A stretch of DNA of 51,275 nt from positions 1 through 51,275 of the forward strand of contig JALIBN010000011.1 in the NCBI GenBank assembly GCA_030576275.1, read 5' to 3'. This stretch comes from Pseudomonadota bacterium. GTDB taxonomy: Bacteria; Pseudomonadota; Gammaproteobacteria; Nitrosococcales; Methylophagaceae. Below the pieces are notes generated by a model. That model worked only from the letters and a program-made list of their open reading frames with translations, was not told the DNA's origin and made no database searches. Position 1 is the first letter of the stretch, and each line of letters begins with the position of its first letter. This document shows, piece after piece, positions 20,878 to 30,675 of this stretch. Both the position numbers and the translations under genes were made by a program.

Positions 20878-22073
20878 AACTACTGCTAATTATTGCCGTA
20901 GGCTTGCTTATTGGCACCAGCTTAATGTGGCTGGCAGATTTTGAGCCGGGCTTTGTGCTATTAAAATATGGCAGTTGGAGTTTGGAGACTTCATTAGTTA
21001 TTTTTGGCGTCGCATTTATCCTGTTATTAGTAACCGCGTATGCTGTTTTGAGAGCTTTGGTCATCGTAAAACGAGCACCTAAGAAACTAGCTGATTGGCA
21101 ATTGATCCAACGACATAAACGCGCTAGCAAGGCGTTGACTACTGGACTTATTACGCTTGAAGAAGGTCGATGGGCCGAGGCTGAACGATTATTGGCTCAT
21201 AATGCAAGCAACAGTGACACTCCTTTATTGCACTATTTAGCGGCGGCACGGGCAGCTCAAAAACAAAATGCAATGGAGCGCCGAGATACGTATTTGGCTT
21301 TAGCGCATCAAACCACCGCCGGATCAGAGATTGCTGTTGGTGTGGTGCAAGCAGAGCTACAAATTGCTGCCGGTCAAAATGAACATGCTTTAGCGACGTT
21401 ACAACATTTGCGAGAAATAGCACCGAAAAATCGGCATGTATTGCAATTATTACAACAGCTTTATCAGAAGATGAATCAGTGGCAGGGAGTGCAAGATGTA
21501 TTGCCTGATTTGCGAAAACGTCATGTTTTAGCATCGGCAGAAGTTGAAACCTTATCAATTGAAGTCACGGTCGCTCAATTAGAAGGGGCGTTAGCTAAAC
21601 AAGATTGGGCCCTGATGGCCACGCTCTGGCAACAATTGCCCAGCAAAAGGCGTCATGCTGAATTATTGTTGATTCCTTATGTCACGGGACTAATTCAGCA
21701 AGGTGAGCAAACACAAGCCAGTGAGCTTCTTGAAAACTTTCTAAGAAAGCAATGGAGTGATGCTCTCGTTTACCAGTATGGTCAGATAAAGCAGGGTGAC
21801 TCATTGAAGCGTTTAGCAAAAGCAGAAAAATGGCTACACAATAATGAACATAACCCATTGCTATTACTGACGTTAGGCCGCCTTTCATCGGCGAATAAAT
21901 TATGGGCAAAATCAGAAGAATATCTGCGTGCTAGTCTTGACCATGGTCCCAGAGGTGAAACTTATCAAGTCTTAGCTGAGGTATTGTTGGCCGAGGGAAA
22001 AGAGCTGGCGGCGACGGATATGTATAAGCAGGGTTTAGCGATGATGGTGCAACAAACGCATCTTCCCATCTAG
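20874..22073 (+). CDS. hemY: HemY-like TPR membrane protein
   Basis: This is a 399-residue protein of the proteobacterial HemY family. It is not the protoporphyrinogen oxidase that shares the name. Two N-terminal membrane helices (LLLIIAVGLLIGTSLMWLA and LVIFGVAFILLLVTAYAVL) precede a long tetratricopeptide-like helical repeat region (such as WAEAERLLAHNA and ALATLQHLREIAPKNRHVL). The start ATGA overlaps the hemX stop. The family is always found with hemC/D/X, but its biochemical job is unclear; it may help assemble late heme-synthesis steps at the membrane. Confidence 0.92.
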   Translation: MKLLLIIAVGLLIGTSLMWLADFEPGFVLLKYGSWSLETSLVIFGVAFILLLVTAYAVLRALVIVKRAPKKLADWQLIQRHKRASKALTTGLITLEEGRWAEAERLLAHNASNSDTPLLHYLAAARAAQKQNAMERRDTYLALAHQTTAGSEIAVGVVQAELQIAAGQNEHALATLQHLREIAPKNRHVLQLLQQLYQKMNQWQGVQDVLPDLRKRHVLASAEVETLSIEVTVAQLEGALAKQDWALMATLWQQLPSKRRHAELLLIPYVTGLIQQGEQTQASELLENFLRKQWSDALVYQYGQIKQGDSLKRLAKAEKWLHNNEHNPLLLLTLGRLSSANKLWAKSEEYLRASLDHGPRGETYQVLAEVLLAEGKELAATDMYKQGLAMMVQQTHLPI

Positions 22074-22103
22074 TTTTAATTGAGTCGCTAAGGAAGTAAT
22101 CTC

Positions 22104-23837
22104 ATGATGAGTGGTAATGAAGCAAGTTATTTGGTAGATATTTTAGCATTGCTGTTAGCAACGGTTATTGTCGTGCCATTTTTTCATGCTCTTCGATTGG
22201 GTGCCTTGCTTGGCTATTTGGCTGCTGGGGTTGTTTTGGGGCCTTGGGGGCTAGGCGTTATTACTGAAGTTGATAAGATTCGTCATTTGGGTGAGTTTGG
22301 TGTCATCTTTCTGCTTTTTGTCCTTGGCATGGAGCTTAAACCTGATAAGTTATGGCATATGCGAAAAATGGTGCTCGGCTTAGGGGCTGGGCAGTTAATT
22401 TTGACTGCTGGAATACTTTATGGCGTTGCAATATGGTTGGGCGTATCAGATAAAAGTGCCATCATTATCGGTTTTGGTTTAGCTTTATCATCCACTGCTT
22501 TTTGTTTGAAGTTACTGGCTGAACGAGGTGGTATTTCGACCATGATGGGCAGAATGTCATTTTCGATTTTACTATTCCAAGATTTGGCTGTGGTGCCACT
22601 GTTGGCTCTTGTATCTTATCTCGCTGATGGTGGTAGCACGACCATCTCAGAATTCAGTTTGCTCTATGGCGCCGCGGTCATTATTGGCTTGTTGCTGACT
22701 GGACGATATTTACTCAATCCTATACTAGGAAGAATCGTTGCCAGTCAGGATCCTGAAGTCTTCATTGCTGTAGCCGTATTGTTAGTTTTGGGCGTAGCAT
22801 GGTTGATGGAATCGGTGGGATTATCAATGGCTTTAGGTGCTTTTTTAGCCGGATTGATGCTGGCAGAGTCGCATTATCGTCACCAAATTGAAGCAGATAT
22901 TTTACCGTTTAGGGGAATATTGCTCGGATTATTTTTCATGACGGTGGGCATGGGTGTCGATTTTGGTTTGTTATGGCAACACTTTGGCGCCATAGTTGGC
23001 CTGACGGTTGGCTTGATGGCAATAAAAGGTTCTGTAGTCTATGCGTTAGCTAGAGCTGGCGGGGCACGGCATGATGTTGCAGTTCAGTCTGGTGCACTGC
23101 TTTCACAAAGTGGTGAGTTTGGTTTTGTACTGTTTGGGGTAGCAGGAACATTAGGTCTGTTAGAATTGCAGTTAAGTCAGATCTTAACGCTGATTATCGC
23201 CCTGACGATGGTATTAACACCTTTTGTGGTGAAAGGCGCTAATATCCTGTTGCTGAAATATTATGTACCTAAACCCTCTGATGATGGTGAGTACCCTGAG
23301 TTTATGGATGATTCTCAAGCACATGTGATTTTAGCTGGCTTTGGTCGAGTTGGTGCTAGGATTGGCGCATTATTAGGTGAGGCTGGCGTATCTTACATTG
23401 CTTTAGATATGAAGCAGGAACGTGTTAAAGTCGCTCGGGCACAAGGGTTTCCGGTATTTTTTGGTGATGCGAGTCAAGTTAAGGTATTACAGGCCGCTGG
23501 GGCTGAGCGGGCTAAAATGCTGGTGATAGCATTGGAAGATCCAGAGAAGGTTGATCCTTTAGTTTTTTTAACAAGACAAGCTTATCCGAATATGATTATT
23601 CATGCGCGAGCGCGAGATAGACAGCATTGCGCCGATTTAATAAGGGAGGGTGCGACTACAACGGTATCTGAAACATTAGAAATCAGTTTACGTCTGACTG
23701 AAGAAACTTTGTTAGGTAGTGGCGTAGAGCGTAGTGAGGTTACTCGGGTTATTAATGAGTTCCGAGATGATTATTATTTAGATATTGTCAAGAAAATGAG
23801 TGAAAATAAAGTGGTTATGGGTGAGTTGCGGCATTAA
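22104..23837 (+). CDS. Kef-type K+/H+ antiporter (CPA2 family)
   Basis: This is a 577-residue potassium-efflux antiporter. About 12 membrane helices form the Na+/H+-exchanger-like domain (such as LLGYLAAGVVLGPWGLGVI and GVIFLLFVLGMELKPDKLW). A C-terminal RCK/TrkA-N nucleotide-binding domain follows (VILAGFGRVGARIGALLGEA). This layout is that of KefB/KefC, which protect the cell from electrophiles and are gated by glutathione. No ancillary KefF/KefG gene lies beside it, so KefB and KefC are not distinguished. It starts 30 bases after hemY behind aaggaag and could be read from the same transcript. Confidence 0.9.
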   Translation: MMSGNEASYLVDILALLLATVIVVPFFHALRLGALLGYLAAGVVLGPWGLGVITEVDKIRHLGEFGVIFLLFVLGMELKPDKLWHMRKMVLGLGAGQLILTAGILYGVAIWLGVSDKSAIIIGFGLALSSTAFCLKLLAERGGISTMMGRMSFSILLFQDLAVVPLLALVSYLADGGSTTISEFSLLYGAAVIIGLLLTGRYLLNPILGRIVASQDPEVFIAVAVLLVLGVAWLMESVGLSMALGAFLAGLMLAESHYRHQIEADILPFRGILLGLFFMTVGMGVDFGLLWQHFGAIVGLTVGLMAIKGSVVYALARAGGARHDVAVQSGALLSQSGEFGFVLFGVAGTLGLLELQLSQILTLIIALTMVLTPFVVKGANILLLKYYVPKPSDDGEYPEFMDDSQAHVILAGFGRVGARIGALLGEAGVSYIALDMKQERVKVARAQGFPVFFGDASQVKVLQAAGAERAKMLVIALEDPEKVDPLVFLTRQAYPNMIIHARARDRQHCADLIREGATTTVSETLEISLRLTEETLLGSGVERSEVTRVINEFRDDYYLDIVKKMSENKVVMGELRH

Positions 23838-23857
23838 GCCTAACCATCGATCAGTTT

Positions 23858-24124
23858 CTATCGTAGTTGACTACTTTTACTACCCCGACGGTTATAGCCA
23901 CTTTTTTTAGCTTGTTCTTTATCTAATTCTGACTGGCAGTTAACGCAGCGTCTGACACCAACAATGGCTTTTTGGCGAGCTTCAGGGATTTTGGCATCGC
24001 ATTCTTCGCAGTGCGCTAAGCTCTCACCTTGCGGTAATTTGCTTCGAGCCAAATTGATTGCATCTTCTACACTCGCATCAATTTGATCCTGTACCGCGCC
24101 ATCTCGTGACCAGCCGCCTGCCAT
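23858..24124 (-). CDS. TraR/DksA family zinc-finger protein
   Basis: This is an 88-residue protein with a four-cysteine zinc finger (CEECDAKIPEARQKAIVGV, then RRCVNCQ), as in the short TraR/YbiI members of the DksA family. These bind the RNA polymerase secondary channel and modulate transcription. The N-terminal MAGGWSRDGAVQDQIDASVE is typical of the small YbiI-like group, and the long DksA coiled coil is absent. It begins 18 bases after dnaN, so it may be the third gene of a dnaA-dnaN operon, in the place usually held by recF. It converges on the Kef gene. Confidence 0.88.
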   Translation of the reverse strand: MAGGWSRDGAVQDQIDASVEDAINLARSKLPQGESLAHCEECDAKIPEARQKAIVGVRRCVNCQSELDKEQAKKSGYNRRGSKSSQLR

Positions 24125-24142
24125 GATTAATTACTTTTAACC

Positions 24143-25246
24143 TTACAAGCGCATCGGCATGACAACATATTGTCGTTCAAGCTTATCATCCGCTGGCGTG
24201 ATTAAAGCACTGCTGTTTTCATCACTAAATACCATTTTTACCTTGTCATCGGGTATGGCATTTAATAAGTCTAGTAAATAGGCATTATTGAAGGCTATCT
24301 CTAATGGCGCGCCAATATATTCAACGCTGATTTCTTCTTCTGCAGACTCTTGTTCTTGATTGATCACGGTTGCTTTAAGTAAGCCCGACTCAAGATTAAT
24401 ACGTACGCTACGATGCTTATCACTGGATAAAATAGCCGCGCGCGACAAGGCTTGTTTCAGTTGATCACGGTCGGCAATTACTTCCTTATCGCCACCTAGA
24501 GGAAGTACCCGTTCGTAGTTGGGGAATTGGCCGTCAATAAGTTTGGAAGTGAAGTGTAAATCGGGCAATTCAACTTTGATCTGCTGGTTACTAAAAGCGA
24601 TTGTGACATTGTCGGCACTATCATTAAGCAAGCGACCTAGTTCCATAATCGCCTTGCGAGGAATGATAATACTGCTCTTTTCTGTGATTGCGTTGGTGGT
24701 GGTCAAACTTCCCAAGGCGAGTCGGTGACCATCAGTTGCCACGGTACGTAGGATATTTTCTTCACGCTCAAGCAACAAACCATTCAAGTAATAACGTACG
24801 TCCTGACTAGCCATGGCAAAGCTAGTTTCATCAAGTAGTGATTTTAGAGCTGATTGTGGCAGGCTGATTTCATCGACATAATTAGCTCCTTCACTATCAG
24901 GAAAGTCTTCACTTGGAAGCGTTGCGAGTGAAAAGCGACTCTTACCTGCTCGAACAATGGCTTTGCCATCTTGTGCTTTGAAGCTAATCGTAGCGTTGCT
25001 TGGCAAGGCACGACAAATATCGAGAAATTTGCGTGCTGAAACCGTTGTTTTTCCTTCTTGTTCTACGGCAACGGGTAAAGTGGCGATCATTTCCAGTTCC
25101 ATATCGGTACTGGTCATTGATAGCTGGTTGCCATGCGTGCGTAATAAAATAGTCGATAAGATAGGCAGGGTAGCGCGACGTTCGACTATACTGCAAACCA
25201 GTTGCAGTGGTCGGGCGATGGTTTCTTGGCTCACAGTAAATTGCAT
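24143..25246 (-). CDS. dnaN: DNA polymerase III subunit beta (sliding clamp)
   Basis: DnaN is the ring that tethers the replicative polymerase to DNA. It is 367 aa, the usual length, with MQFTVSQETIARPLQLVCSI at the start, the three-fold repeated clamp domains, and the conserved C-terminal end YVVMPMRL. It follows dnaA by 15 bases, as in most bacteria. recF and gyrB, normally next, are not found downstream. Confidence 0.98.
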   Translation of the reverse strand: MQFTVSQETIARPLQLVCSIVERRATLPILSTILLRTHGNQLSMTSTDMELEMIATLPVAVEQEGKTTVSARKFLDICRALPSNATISFKAQDGKAIVRAGKSRFSLATLPSEDFPDSEGANYVDEISLPQSALKSLLDETSFAMASQDVRYYLNGLLLEREENILRTVATDGHRLALGSLTTTNAITEKSSIIIPRKAIMELGRLLNDSADNVTIAFSNQQIKVELPDLHFTSKLIDGQFPNYERVLPLGGDKEVIADRDQLKQALSRAAILSSDKHRSVRINLESGLLKATVINQEQESAEEEISVEYIGAPLEIAFNNAYLLDLLNAIPDDKVKMVFSDENSSALITPADDKLERQYVVMPMRL

Positions 25247-25261
25247 GATTATTCTCTCGGT

Positions 25262-26602
25262 TTAACTCGACAGGGTTCGAAGTAAGTTACGGTAATCTTC
25301 AGCAATACGTGCGTCAGATTCTTTTAATTCGGCTATTTTACGGCAGGCATGTAACACCGTGGTATGGTCGCGACCACCAAAGGCTTCACCAATTTCAGGC
25401 AGACTGTGATTGGTCAGTTCTTTTGCTAGTGCCATCGCTATTTGACGTGGACGGGCAATTGAACGGGTACGCTTCTTAGACAGTAGCTCTGAGATGCGGG
25501 TTTTAAAATATTCACCTACAGTTTTTTGAATGCTATCCAAAGTGACCAATTTTTGGTGCAAGGCGAGTAGATCTTTTAATGCTTCTTGCGCCATTTCAAT
25601 CGAAAAAGGTTGATTGGTAAAACGTGAAAATGCCAGTACGCGTTGTAATGCACCTTCTAAATCACGCACATTAGATTTGATACGTTGGGCAATGAAAAAA
25701 GCCACATCTTCTGGCAACATAACCAGATTTTGTTGGGCCTTTTTAATTAAGATTGCAACGCGGGTTTCTAATTCTGGTGGTTCAATCGAGATTGTGAGTC
25801 CCCAACCAAGACGAGATTGTAATCGTTCATCAAGATTTTCAACTTCTTTCGGGAAACGGTCACAGGTCAAAATGATTTGTTTTTGACCTTCCAGCAAACT
25901 ATTAAAGGTATAGAAAAATTCTTCTTGTGAACGTTCTTTTTTTGCAAAAAATTGTATGTCGTCGATTAACAATGCATCAGCACTGCGATAATGCGCTTTA
26001 AATTGATCAATTACGTTATTACGCAATGCGGTAATCATATCTTGCACAAAACGTTCTGATGACAAATACATCACTTTGGCTTTTGGATTATCTTTTTTTA
26101 TTTGATTACCGACTGCTAACATCAGATGTGTTTTACCTAGACCGGTCCCACCATATAAAAATAATGGATTGTATCCACTAGTGCCTGGTGATTCGGCAAC
26201 ATGTAAAGATGCCGCTCGCGCAATTTGATTAGATTTACCTTCGACATAGGATTCAAAGGTAAAGTTGGGGTTGAGTGGTGAGCCTGCCGCTGGTGCCATG
26301 GATTTAGGTATGGCTGGTGATACTTTAGCTATGGTGTTTGTTTCAGCTACTTGCGGGTTAATGGTGCCTACATCGATCGTTATCGAGGTAATCGCCCCCT
26401 GACTTAATGCTTGAATTAGCTGGTTTATTTTTGTTTCAAGCTGTTCTTGCACCCATGCTTGTACATAGGGGTTCGGAGCAAGCAATCGTAGGCTATTAGG
26501 CGTCTGGATGGCTTGTAACGGACGTAACCAAGTATTGAGTTGCTGTGCTGACAGCTCACCTTCAAGATGGGACAGACATTTTTCCCAAAGGGGTGATGAC
26601 AC
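25262..26602 (-). CDS. dnaA: Chromosomal replication initiator protein DnaA
   Basis: DnaA binds DnaA boxes and opens oriC. The 446-residue protein has domain I ([20 protein letters not shown]) and a variable linker. The AAA+ domain has Walker A GGTGLGKT at 151-158 and Walker [10 protein letters not shown]. The C-terminal DNA-binding helix-turn-helix carries the signature [15 protein letters not shown]. The start is GTG at 26602, preceded by AAGGAG at a spacing of 5; a GTG start is also used in E. coli. A candidate promoter and one DnaA-box-like site lie 70-110 bases upstream. Confidence 0.99.
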   Translation of the reverse strand: MSSPLWEKCLSHLEGELSAQQLNTWLRPLQAIQTPNSLRLLAPNPYVQAWVQEQLETKINQLIQALSQGAITSITIDVGTINPQVAETNTIAKVSPAIPKSMAPAAGSPLNPNFTFESYVEGKSNQIARAASLHVAESPGTSGYNPLFLYGGTGLGKTHLMLAVGNQIKKDNPKAKVMYLSSERFVQDMITALRNNVIDQFKAHYRSADALLIDDIQFFAKKERSQEEFFYTFNSLLEGQKQIILTCDRFPKEVENLDERLQSRLGWGLTISIEPPELETRVAILIKKAQQNLVMLPEDVAFFIAQRIKSNVRDLEGALQRVLAFSRFTNQPFSIEMAQEALKDLLALHQKLVTLDSIQKTVGEYFKTRISELLSKKRTRSIARPRQIAMALAKELTNHSLPEIGEAFGGRDHTTVLHACRKIAELKESDARIAEDYRNLLRTLSS

Positions 26603-26664
26603 AGCGGCTCCTTAAGATTTGAGTAATTTGGAATGACCCGTTAACATTTATGACAGGTCTATCT

Positions 26665-26712
26665 ACGGCAATAAGTATAATGCTTTAAGCATAGCCGTTA
26701 AAGTTATCCCCA
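26665..26712 (-). promoter_or_regulatory. Predicted dnaA promoter with nested palindrome and one DnaA-box-like site
   Basis: On the minus strand, TTTAAC (26702-26697) and TATACT (26679-26674) are 17 bases apart and fit a sigma-70 promoter facing dnaA. TTATCCCCA at 26704-26712 differs from the DnaA box TTATCCACA by one base and lies next to the -35, which would suit autoregulation. A nested inverted repeat (ACGGC/GCCGT around ATGCTT-T-AAGCAT, 26665-26698) covers the promoter. All of this is prediction. Confidence 0.5.
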
Positions 26713-26774
26713 ATGTTTATTTTTAGCAAGGTCTATTTAATAAGTTCTAGTTTAAGTTGGTATTAAACAATCAT

Positions 26775-26804
26775 TTGACTTGACCCAATAGAAAACACTA
26801 TAAT
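26775..26804 (+). promoter_or_regulatory. Predicted sigma-70 promoter of rpmH-rnpA
   Basis: TTGACT and a perfect TATAAT (26799-26804) are separated by 18 bases, about 70 bases upstream of the rpmH start codon. Strength and place suit a ribosomal-protein promoter. Confidence 0.75.
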
Positions 26805-26874
26805 TTCAGCCCTTTTGCTCAGGCTGTTTATGTTGCTTGGAGCAAAACCCGAATTTTTGATTGGAGTTTATGAA

Positions 26875-27009
26875 ATGAAAAGAACTTTTCAGCCTAGTAA
26901 TATAAAGCGTAACCGTACACATGGTTTCCGTGCCCGCATGAGAACTGTTGGTGGTCGTCGTGTAATTAACGCACGTCGTGCAAAAGGTCGTGCAAGCCTA
27001 ACTGTATAA
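26875..27009 (+). CDS. rpmH: 50S ribosomal protein L34
   Basis: L34 is a 44-residue, highly basic protein of the large ribosomal subunit. [20 protein letters not shown] and the rest of the sequence are typical along the whole length. The frame is open 60 bases further upstream, but the conserved start MKRTFQPS and GGAG 8 bases ahead fix the ATG at 26875. It is the first gene of rpmH-rnpA-yidD-yidC-mnmE. Confidence 0.98.
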   Translation: MKRTFQPSNIKRNRTHGFRARMRTVGGRRVINARRAKGRASLTV

Positions 27010-27042
27010 TCCTGCTTAAGTTTTTAAGGGGGACATGACTTG

Positions 27043-27393
27043 GTGCGCTTTAGCCGAGCCATGAAAATGAATAGCCCGAGAGACTTTTCTCGGGTATTTC
27101 GTCAAGCAAAACGCACAGGTGGTGGTGGTTTGACGATTTTGACGGTTGAAAATACCGTAGGTCATCCGCGTTTAGGCTTGGCCATTGCGAAAAAACATCT
27201 TAAATTCGCGCATCAGCGTAATCGATTAAAGCGAATTATTCGTGAATCATTTCGACAGCATCAAACTGACTTTGCCAATATAGATATTGTGGTGTTATCT
27301 CGTCCAGACGTAAAACAACGAGAATCAGCTCAAATCTGGGCAGCATTAGAGCAACATTGGTTAACGGTGATAGCACAATGGCAAAAATCTTGA
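27043..27393 (+). CDS. rnpA: Ribonuclease P protein component
   Basis: RnpA is the small basic protein that helps the RNase P RNA mature tRNA 5' ends. The family signature with the RNR motif ([20 protein letters not shown]) is clear, and the length (116 aa) is normal. The start is either GTG at 27043 or TTG at 27040, both after AAGGGGG. It overlaps yidD by 16 bases. Confidence 0.93.
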   Translation: MRFSRAMKMNSPRDFSRVFRQAKRTGGGGLTILTVENTVGHPRLGLAIAKKHLKFAHQRNRLKRIIRESFRQHQTDFANIDIVVLSRPDVKQRESAQIWAALEQHWLTVIAQWQKS

Positions 27394-27614
27394 TTATCCT
27401 CATTCGAGGTTACCAATTAATCATCAGCCCATTATTGGGCGCAAACTGTCGTTTCCATCCTACCTGTTCCCAATATATGATAGAAGCCGTTACACGTTTT
27501 GGCGTTGTACGTGGCTTTTTACTCGGCTTGCGAAGACTTTCACACTGCCACCCTTGGCACGAAGGTGGATTAGATCCCGTTCCTCAATTAAAGACTAAAA
27601 AACACAATGGATAA
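27378..27614 (+). CDS. yidD: Membrane protein insertion efficiency factor YidD
   Basis: This is a short membrane-associated protein (78 aa) that helps YidC-dependent insertion. The family core [18 protein letters not shown] is present with its conserved cysteines, followed by [13 protein letters not shown]. The ATG at 27378 ([13 protein letters not shown]) matches the usual YidD N-terminus; an open frame upstream lies inside rnpA. It overlaps both rnpA and yidC, so translation is coupled. Confidence 0.96.
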   Translation: MAKILIILIRGYQLIISPLLGANCRFHPTCSQYMIEAVTRFGVVRGFLLGLRRLSHCHPWHEGGLDPVPQLKTKKHNG

Positions 27615-29262
27615 CTTAAAAACATATCTCATCTTTGGCTTATTGATTGTCTCCTTATTATTATGGCAAGCATGGCAAGAGGATTATGTTCAACCACAAC
27701 AGGTTGCTCAAACGAGTAACGATTTGATGGCTGATTTACCTAATTCAGAAAATGTGAAACCACAACTTCAAAATCAAAAAGATCTACCTGATTTACCGAC
27801 GTCACCAGATAGCCTACCAGAAATGGGACAGTCTTCTACAGCCAGTGACGCAAATAAAGTGCATGTCAAAACGGACGTAATAGACTTATATATCAGCACA
27901 CAAGGTGCTGATATTCATAACCTCGCCTTACTTAATTATCCGGTAGAATCAAGCACACCTGATGTTCCCGTGCAATTGCTTTCTGATAGCGCGTCACAAT
28001 TCTTCGTTGTACAGTCTGGTTTACGGTCTAATGTAACCGCACCTACGCACTACGACCAATATGTGGCAGATAAGACGCAATATGAACTAAACGATGGCCA
28101 GAACTCAATCGCCGTGCCATTGCACTGGCAATCTGCTAACGGATTAAAAGTCACTAAAACCTACCATTTTCATCGTAATAGCTACCTTGTTGAGGTTGAT
28201 TATCTAATTGAAAATAATACTGGCGATCAGTTTATAGCTTATCCATATTCACAATTTAATCGTGTACGTCCGACTAAAGATTCTGGCTTTATTTATACCT
28301 ACACTGGTGCTGTATTCTCCAGTGAAGGCAATGAGTATGACAAAATTGACTTCGATGATTTAGATGAGGCAACCTTCAGCCGTAAAGCTATTAATGGTTG
28401 GACGGCAATGATTCAGCATTACTTTGTGGCGGCATTAATTCCTGAACAAAATGATCAAGAAATTGGTTTTTATGGCAAGTCACTTAATGAGAAGAACTAC
28501 ACCGCAGGCGCTAAATTGTCAGATATTAATGTTGCTAGTGGTGAAGTGGCAACAACTAAATATTCAATGTATTTAGGACCAAAAGAACATAAACGATTAG
28601 AAGCTGTAGTTAGAAACCTAGATTTGACCGTTGATTACGGCATTTTAACGATTATTTCTCAGCCGCTATTTACTATCATGGAATGGATTCATAAGCTTAC
28701 AAATAACTGGGGTTGGTCAATTGTCTTTTTAACAGTACTGATTAAATTAGTATTTTATAAATTGTCAGCCAAAAGTTATCAGTCAATGGCAGCTATGCGT
28801 AAATTGACACCGAAATTAGCCACATTAAAAGAACGTCATGGTGAGGATAAACCGGCATTTAACAAAGCGATGATGGATTTGTATCGTACCGAGAAAATTA
28901 ATCCATTAGGTGGTTGTTTGCCAATTTTAGTTCAAATGCCTGTATTCCTTGCATTTTACTGGGTATTGGTTGAAAGTATTGAATTACGCCAAGCGCCATT
29001 TATCTTTTGGCTACAAGATTTAACTGCAATGGATCCGTATTTTGTCTTACCAGTACTTTTTGGTTTGAGTATGTTTTTCCAACAGAAGTTGAATCCTGCA
29101 CCTCAAGATCCTGCACAAGCAATGGTGATGAAGGCGTTTCCGATTGTTTTCACTGTCTTTTTTGCATTTTTCCCGTCAGGTCTCGTGCTGTACTGGGTAG
29201 TGAACAATGTCTTGTCAATTGCACAGCAGTGGAATATTACTCGCAAGCTGGGCGCACTTTAA
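27607..29262 (+). CDS. yidC: Membrane protein insertase YidC
   Basis: YidC inserts and folds inner-membrane proteins, alone or with SecYEG. The 551-residue protein has the gammaproteobacterial plan: an N-terminal anchor ([20 protein letters not shown]), a large periplasmic domain (about 60-340), and the conserved C-terminal core of five helices. The core includes [18 protein letters not shown], the cytoplasmic loop [19 protein letters not shown], and [20 protein letters not shown]. It overlaps yidD by 8 bases. Confidence 0.98.
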   Translation: MDNLKTYLIFGLLIVSLLLWQAWQEDYVQPQQVAQTSNDLMADLPNSENVKPQLQNQKDLPDLPTSPDSLPEMGQSSTASDANKVHVKTDVIDLYISTQGADIHNLALLNYPVESSTPDVPVQLLSDSASQFFVVQSGLRSNVTAPTHYDQYVADKTQYELNDGQNSIAVPLHWQSANGLKVTKTYHFHRNSYLVEVDYLIENNTGDQFIAYPYSQFNRVRPTKDSGFIYTYTGAVFSSEGNEYDKIDFDDLDEATFSRKAINGWTAMIQHYFVAALIPEQNDQEIGFYGKSLNEKNYTAGAKLSDINVASGEVATTKYSMYLGPKEHKRLEAVVRNLDLTVDYGILTIISQPLFTIMEWIHKLTNNWGWSIVFLTVLIKLVFYKLSAKSYQSMAAMRKLTPKLATLKERHGEDKPAFNKAMMDLYRTEKINPLGGCLPILVQMPVFLAFYWVLVESIELRQAPFIFWLQDLTAMDPYFVLPVLFGLSMFFQQKLNPAPQDPAQAMVMKAFPIVFTVFFAFFPSGLVLYWVVNNVLSIAQQWNITRKLGAL

Positions 29263-29285
29263 CCAGTACGTAGTGTATTAATTAA

Positions 29286-30626
29286 ATGGAAACGATAGTT
29301 GCGATAGCGACTGCACCGGGACGAGGTGGTGTCGGTGTGGTTAGATTGTCAGGTAATACTAGCACTGACATCGCTACAAAAATTTGTGGGAAACTGCCGC
29401 CAGCCCGTTATGCTCAATTTAGTCATTTTCGTGATGAAGGTGGCGAAATTATCGACAGCGGGATCATTTTATTTTTTCCTAATCCAGCTTCGTTTACAGG
29501 TGAAGATGTCATAGAGTTGCAAGGCCATGGTAGTCCAATTGTATTGGATCGCTTATGCCAGCGTGTCATCAATCTCGGCGCCCGAATGGCGCGTCCTGGT
29601 GAGTTCTCTGAGCGTGCATTTCTAAATAATAAAATGGATTTGGCACAAGCAGAAGCGGTAGCTGATCTTATTGATAGTTCTACCGAGCAAGCAGCACGCA
29701 GTGCCATGCGATCATTACAGGGTGTATTTTCTGATCGTATCGATAGCTTGTTGCAGAAATTGACTGAACTGCGCATGTTTGTCGAAGCTTCGATTGATTT
29801 TAGTGATGAAGAAATCGACTTTTTAGCGGAAGCGGCTGTTGATAAACAATTACAAGCATTACTGGTTGTGTTGGATGGAATCCAAGCCAGTGCGCAACAA
29901 GGTCGTTTATTACGAGATGGCATCAGTATCGTTCTTGCTGGTCAGCCGAATGCTGGTAAATCGAGTCTACACAACCAGCTTGCTGGACATGATGCTGCAA
30001 TCGTCACAGACATTGCAGGCACTACACGTGATGTTTTACGAGAACAAATACATCTAGGTGGTTTGCCATTACGTATTTCTGATACTGCTGGCTTGCATGA
30101 TTCGCCTGATGAAGTTGAGGCTGAAGGGATACGTCGAACACAATCTGAAATTGCCCAAGCTGATCATATCTTAATGGTCATGGATGACAGCAAGGGTAAC
30201 AATGCAGAGGATGCGGCAATCTTAGCCTCACTGCCAACGCATATCCCATTAACCTTAATTCGCAATAAGGCGGATAAAACAGGTCATAAGATTGAATTAG
30301 TCACTGAGAATGACCAGCAAGTGATCTATATGTCAGCCAAAACCGGCGAAGGTATGGATTTGCTGGAAAGTTATCTTTGTGAATCGGTAGGTTATCATCC
30401 ACATGATGAAGGTGTATTTATTGCCCGCCGTCGCCACTTAGATGCTATTGACCGCGCGCGAGTCGCCATAGAAGCAGGTTATGAATGCTTAACGGGAATG
30501 GGGGCTGGTGAGCTACTAGCAGAAGAGCTCCGCCAAGCACAGCTCGCGCTTGGCGAAATTACCGGTACTTTTACCAATGAGGACTTACTGGATAAGATAT
30601 TTTCTAGTTTTTGTATCGGTAAATAA
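29286..30626 (+). CDS. mnmE: tRNA modification GTPase MnmE
   Basis: MnmE, with MnmG, modifies the wobble uridine of several tRNAs. The protein (446 aa) has the folate-binding N-terminal domain (METIVAIATAPGRGGVGVVR), a helical domain, and an inserted G domain with GQPNAGKSS (G1), TDIAGTTRD (G2), DTAG (G3) and NKAD (G4). It ends in the catalytic FCIGK tail. MnmG, often the next gene, is not in this window; the convergent gene downstream is erpA. Confidence 0.98.
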   Translation: METIVAIATAPGRGGVGVVRLSGNTSTDIATKICGKLPPARYAQFSHFRDEGGEIIDSGIILFFPNPASFTGEDVIELQGHGSPIVLDRLCQRVINLGARMARPGEFSERAFLNNKMDLAQAEAVADLIDSSTEQAARSAMRSLQGVFSDRIDSLLQKLTELRMFVEASIDFSDEEIDFLAEAAVDKQLQALLVVLDGIQASAQQGRLLRDGISIVLAGQPNAGKSSLHNQLAGHDAAIVTDIAGTTRDVLREQIHLGGLPLRISDTAGLHDSPDEVEAEGIRRTQSEIAQADHILMVMDDSKGNNAEDAAILASLPTHIPLTLIRNKADKTGHKIELVTENDQQVIYMSAKTGEGMDLLESYLCESVGYHPHDEGVFIARRRHLDAIDRARVAIEAGYECLTGMGAGELLAEELRQAQLALGEITGTFTNEDLLDKIFSSFCIGK

Positions 30627-30639
30627 TCAGGGTACCTAT

Positions 30640-30675
30640 CACTAAGATATCCTTAGTGTAGATGCTTGTTTTTAA
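30640..30675 (+). terminator. Weak hairpin with T run after mnmE
   Basis: CACTAAG (30640-30646) pairs with CTTAGTG (30652-30658) over a 5-base loop, and a GTTTTT tract follows about 10 bases later. It ends the rpmH-mnmE run in the convergent gap before erpA. The stem is short and AT-rich, so confidence is modest. Confidence 0.4.

Noticed and set aside
29423-29923. A 166-codon open frame opposite mnmE.
   Set aside because: It lies fully antisense to a strongly conserved gene and its product is serine/arginine-rich without domain character; it is a shadow frame.
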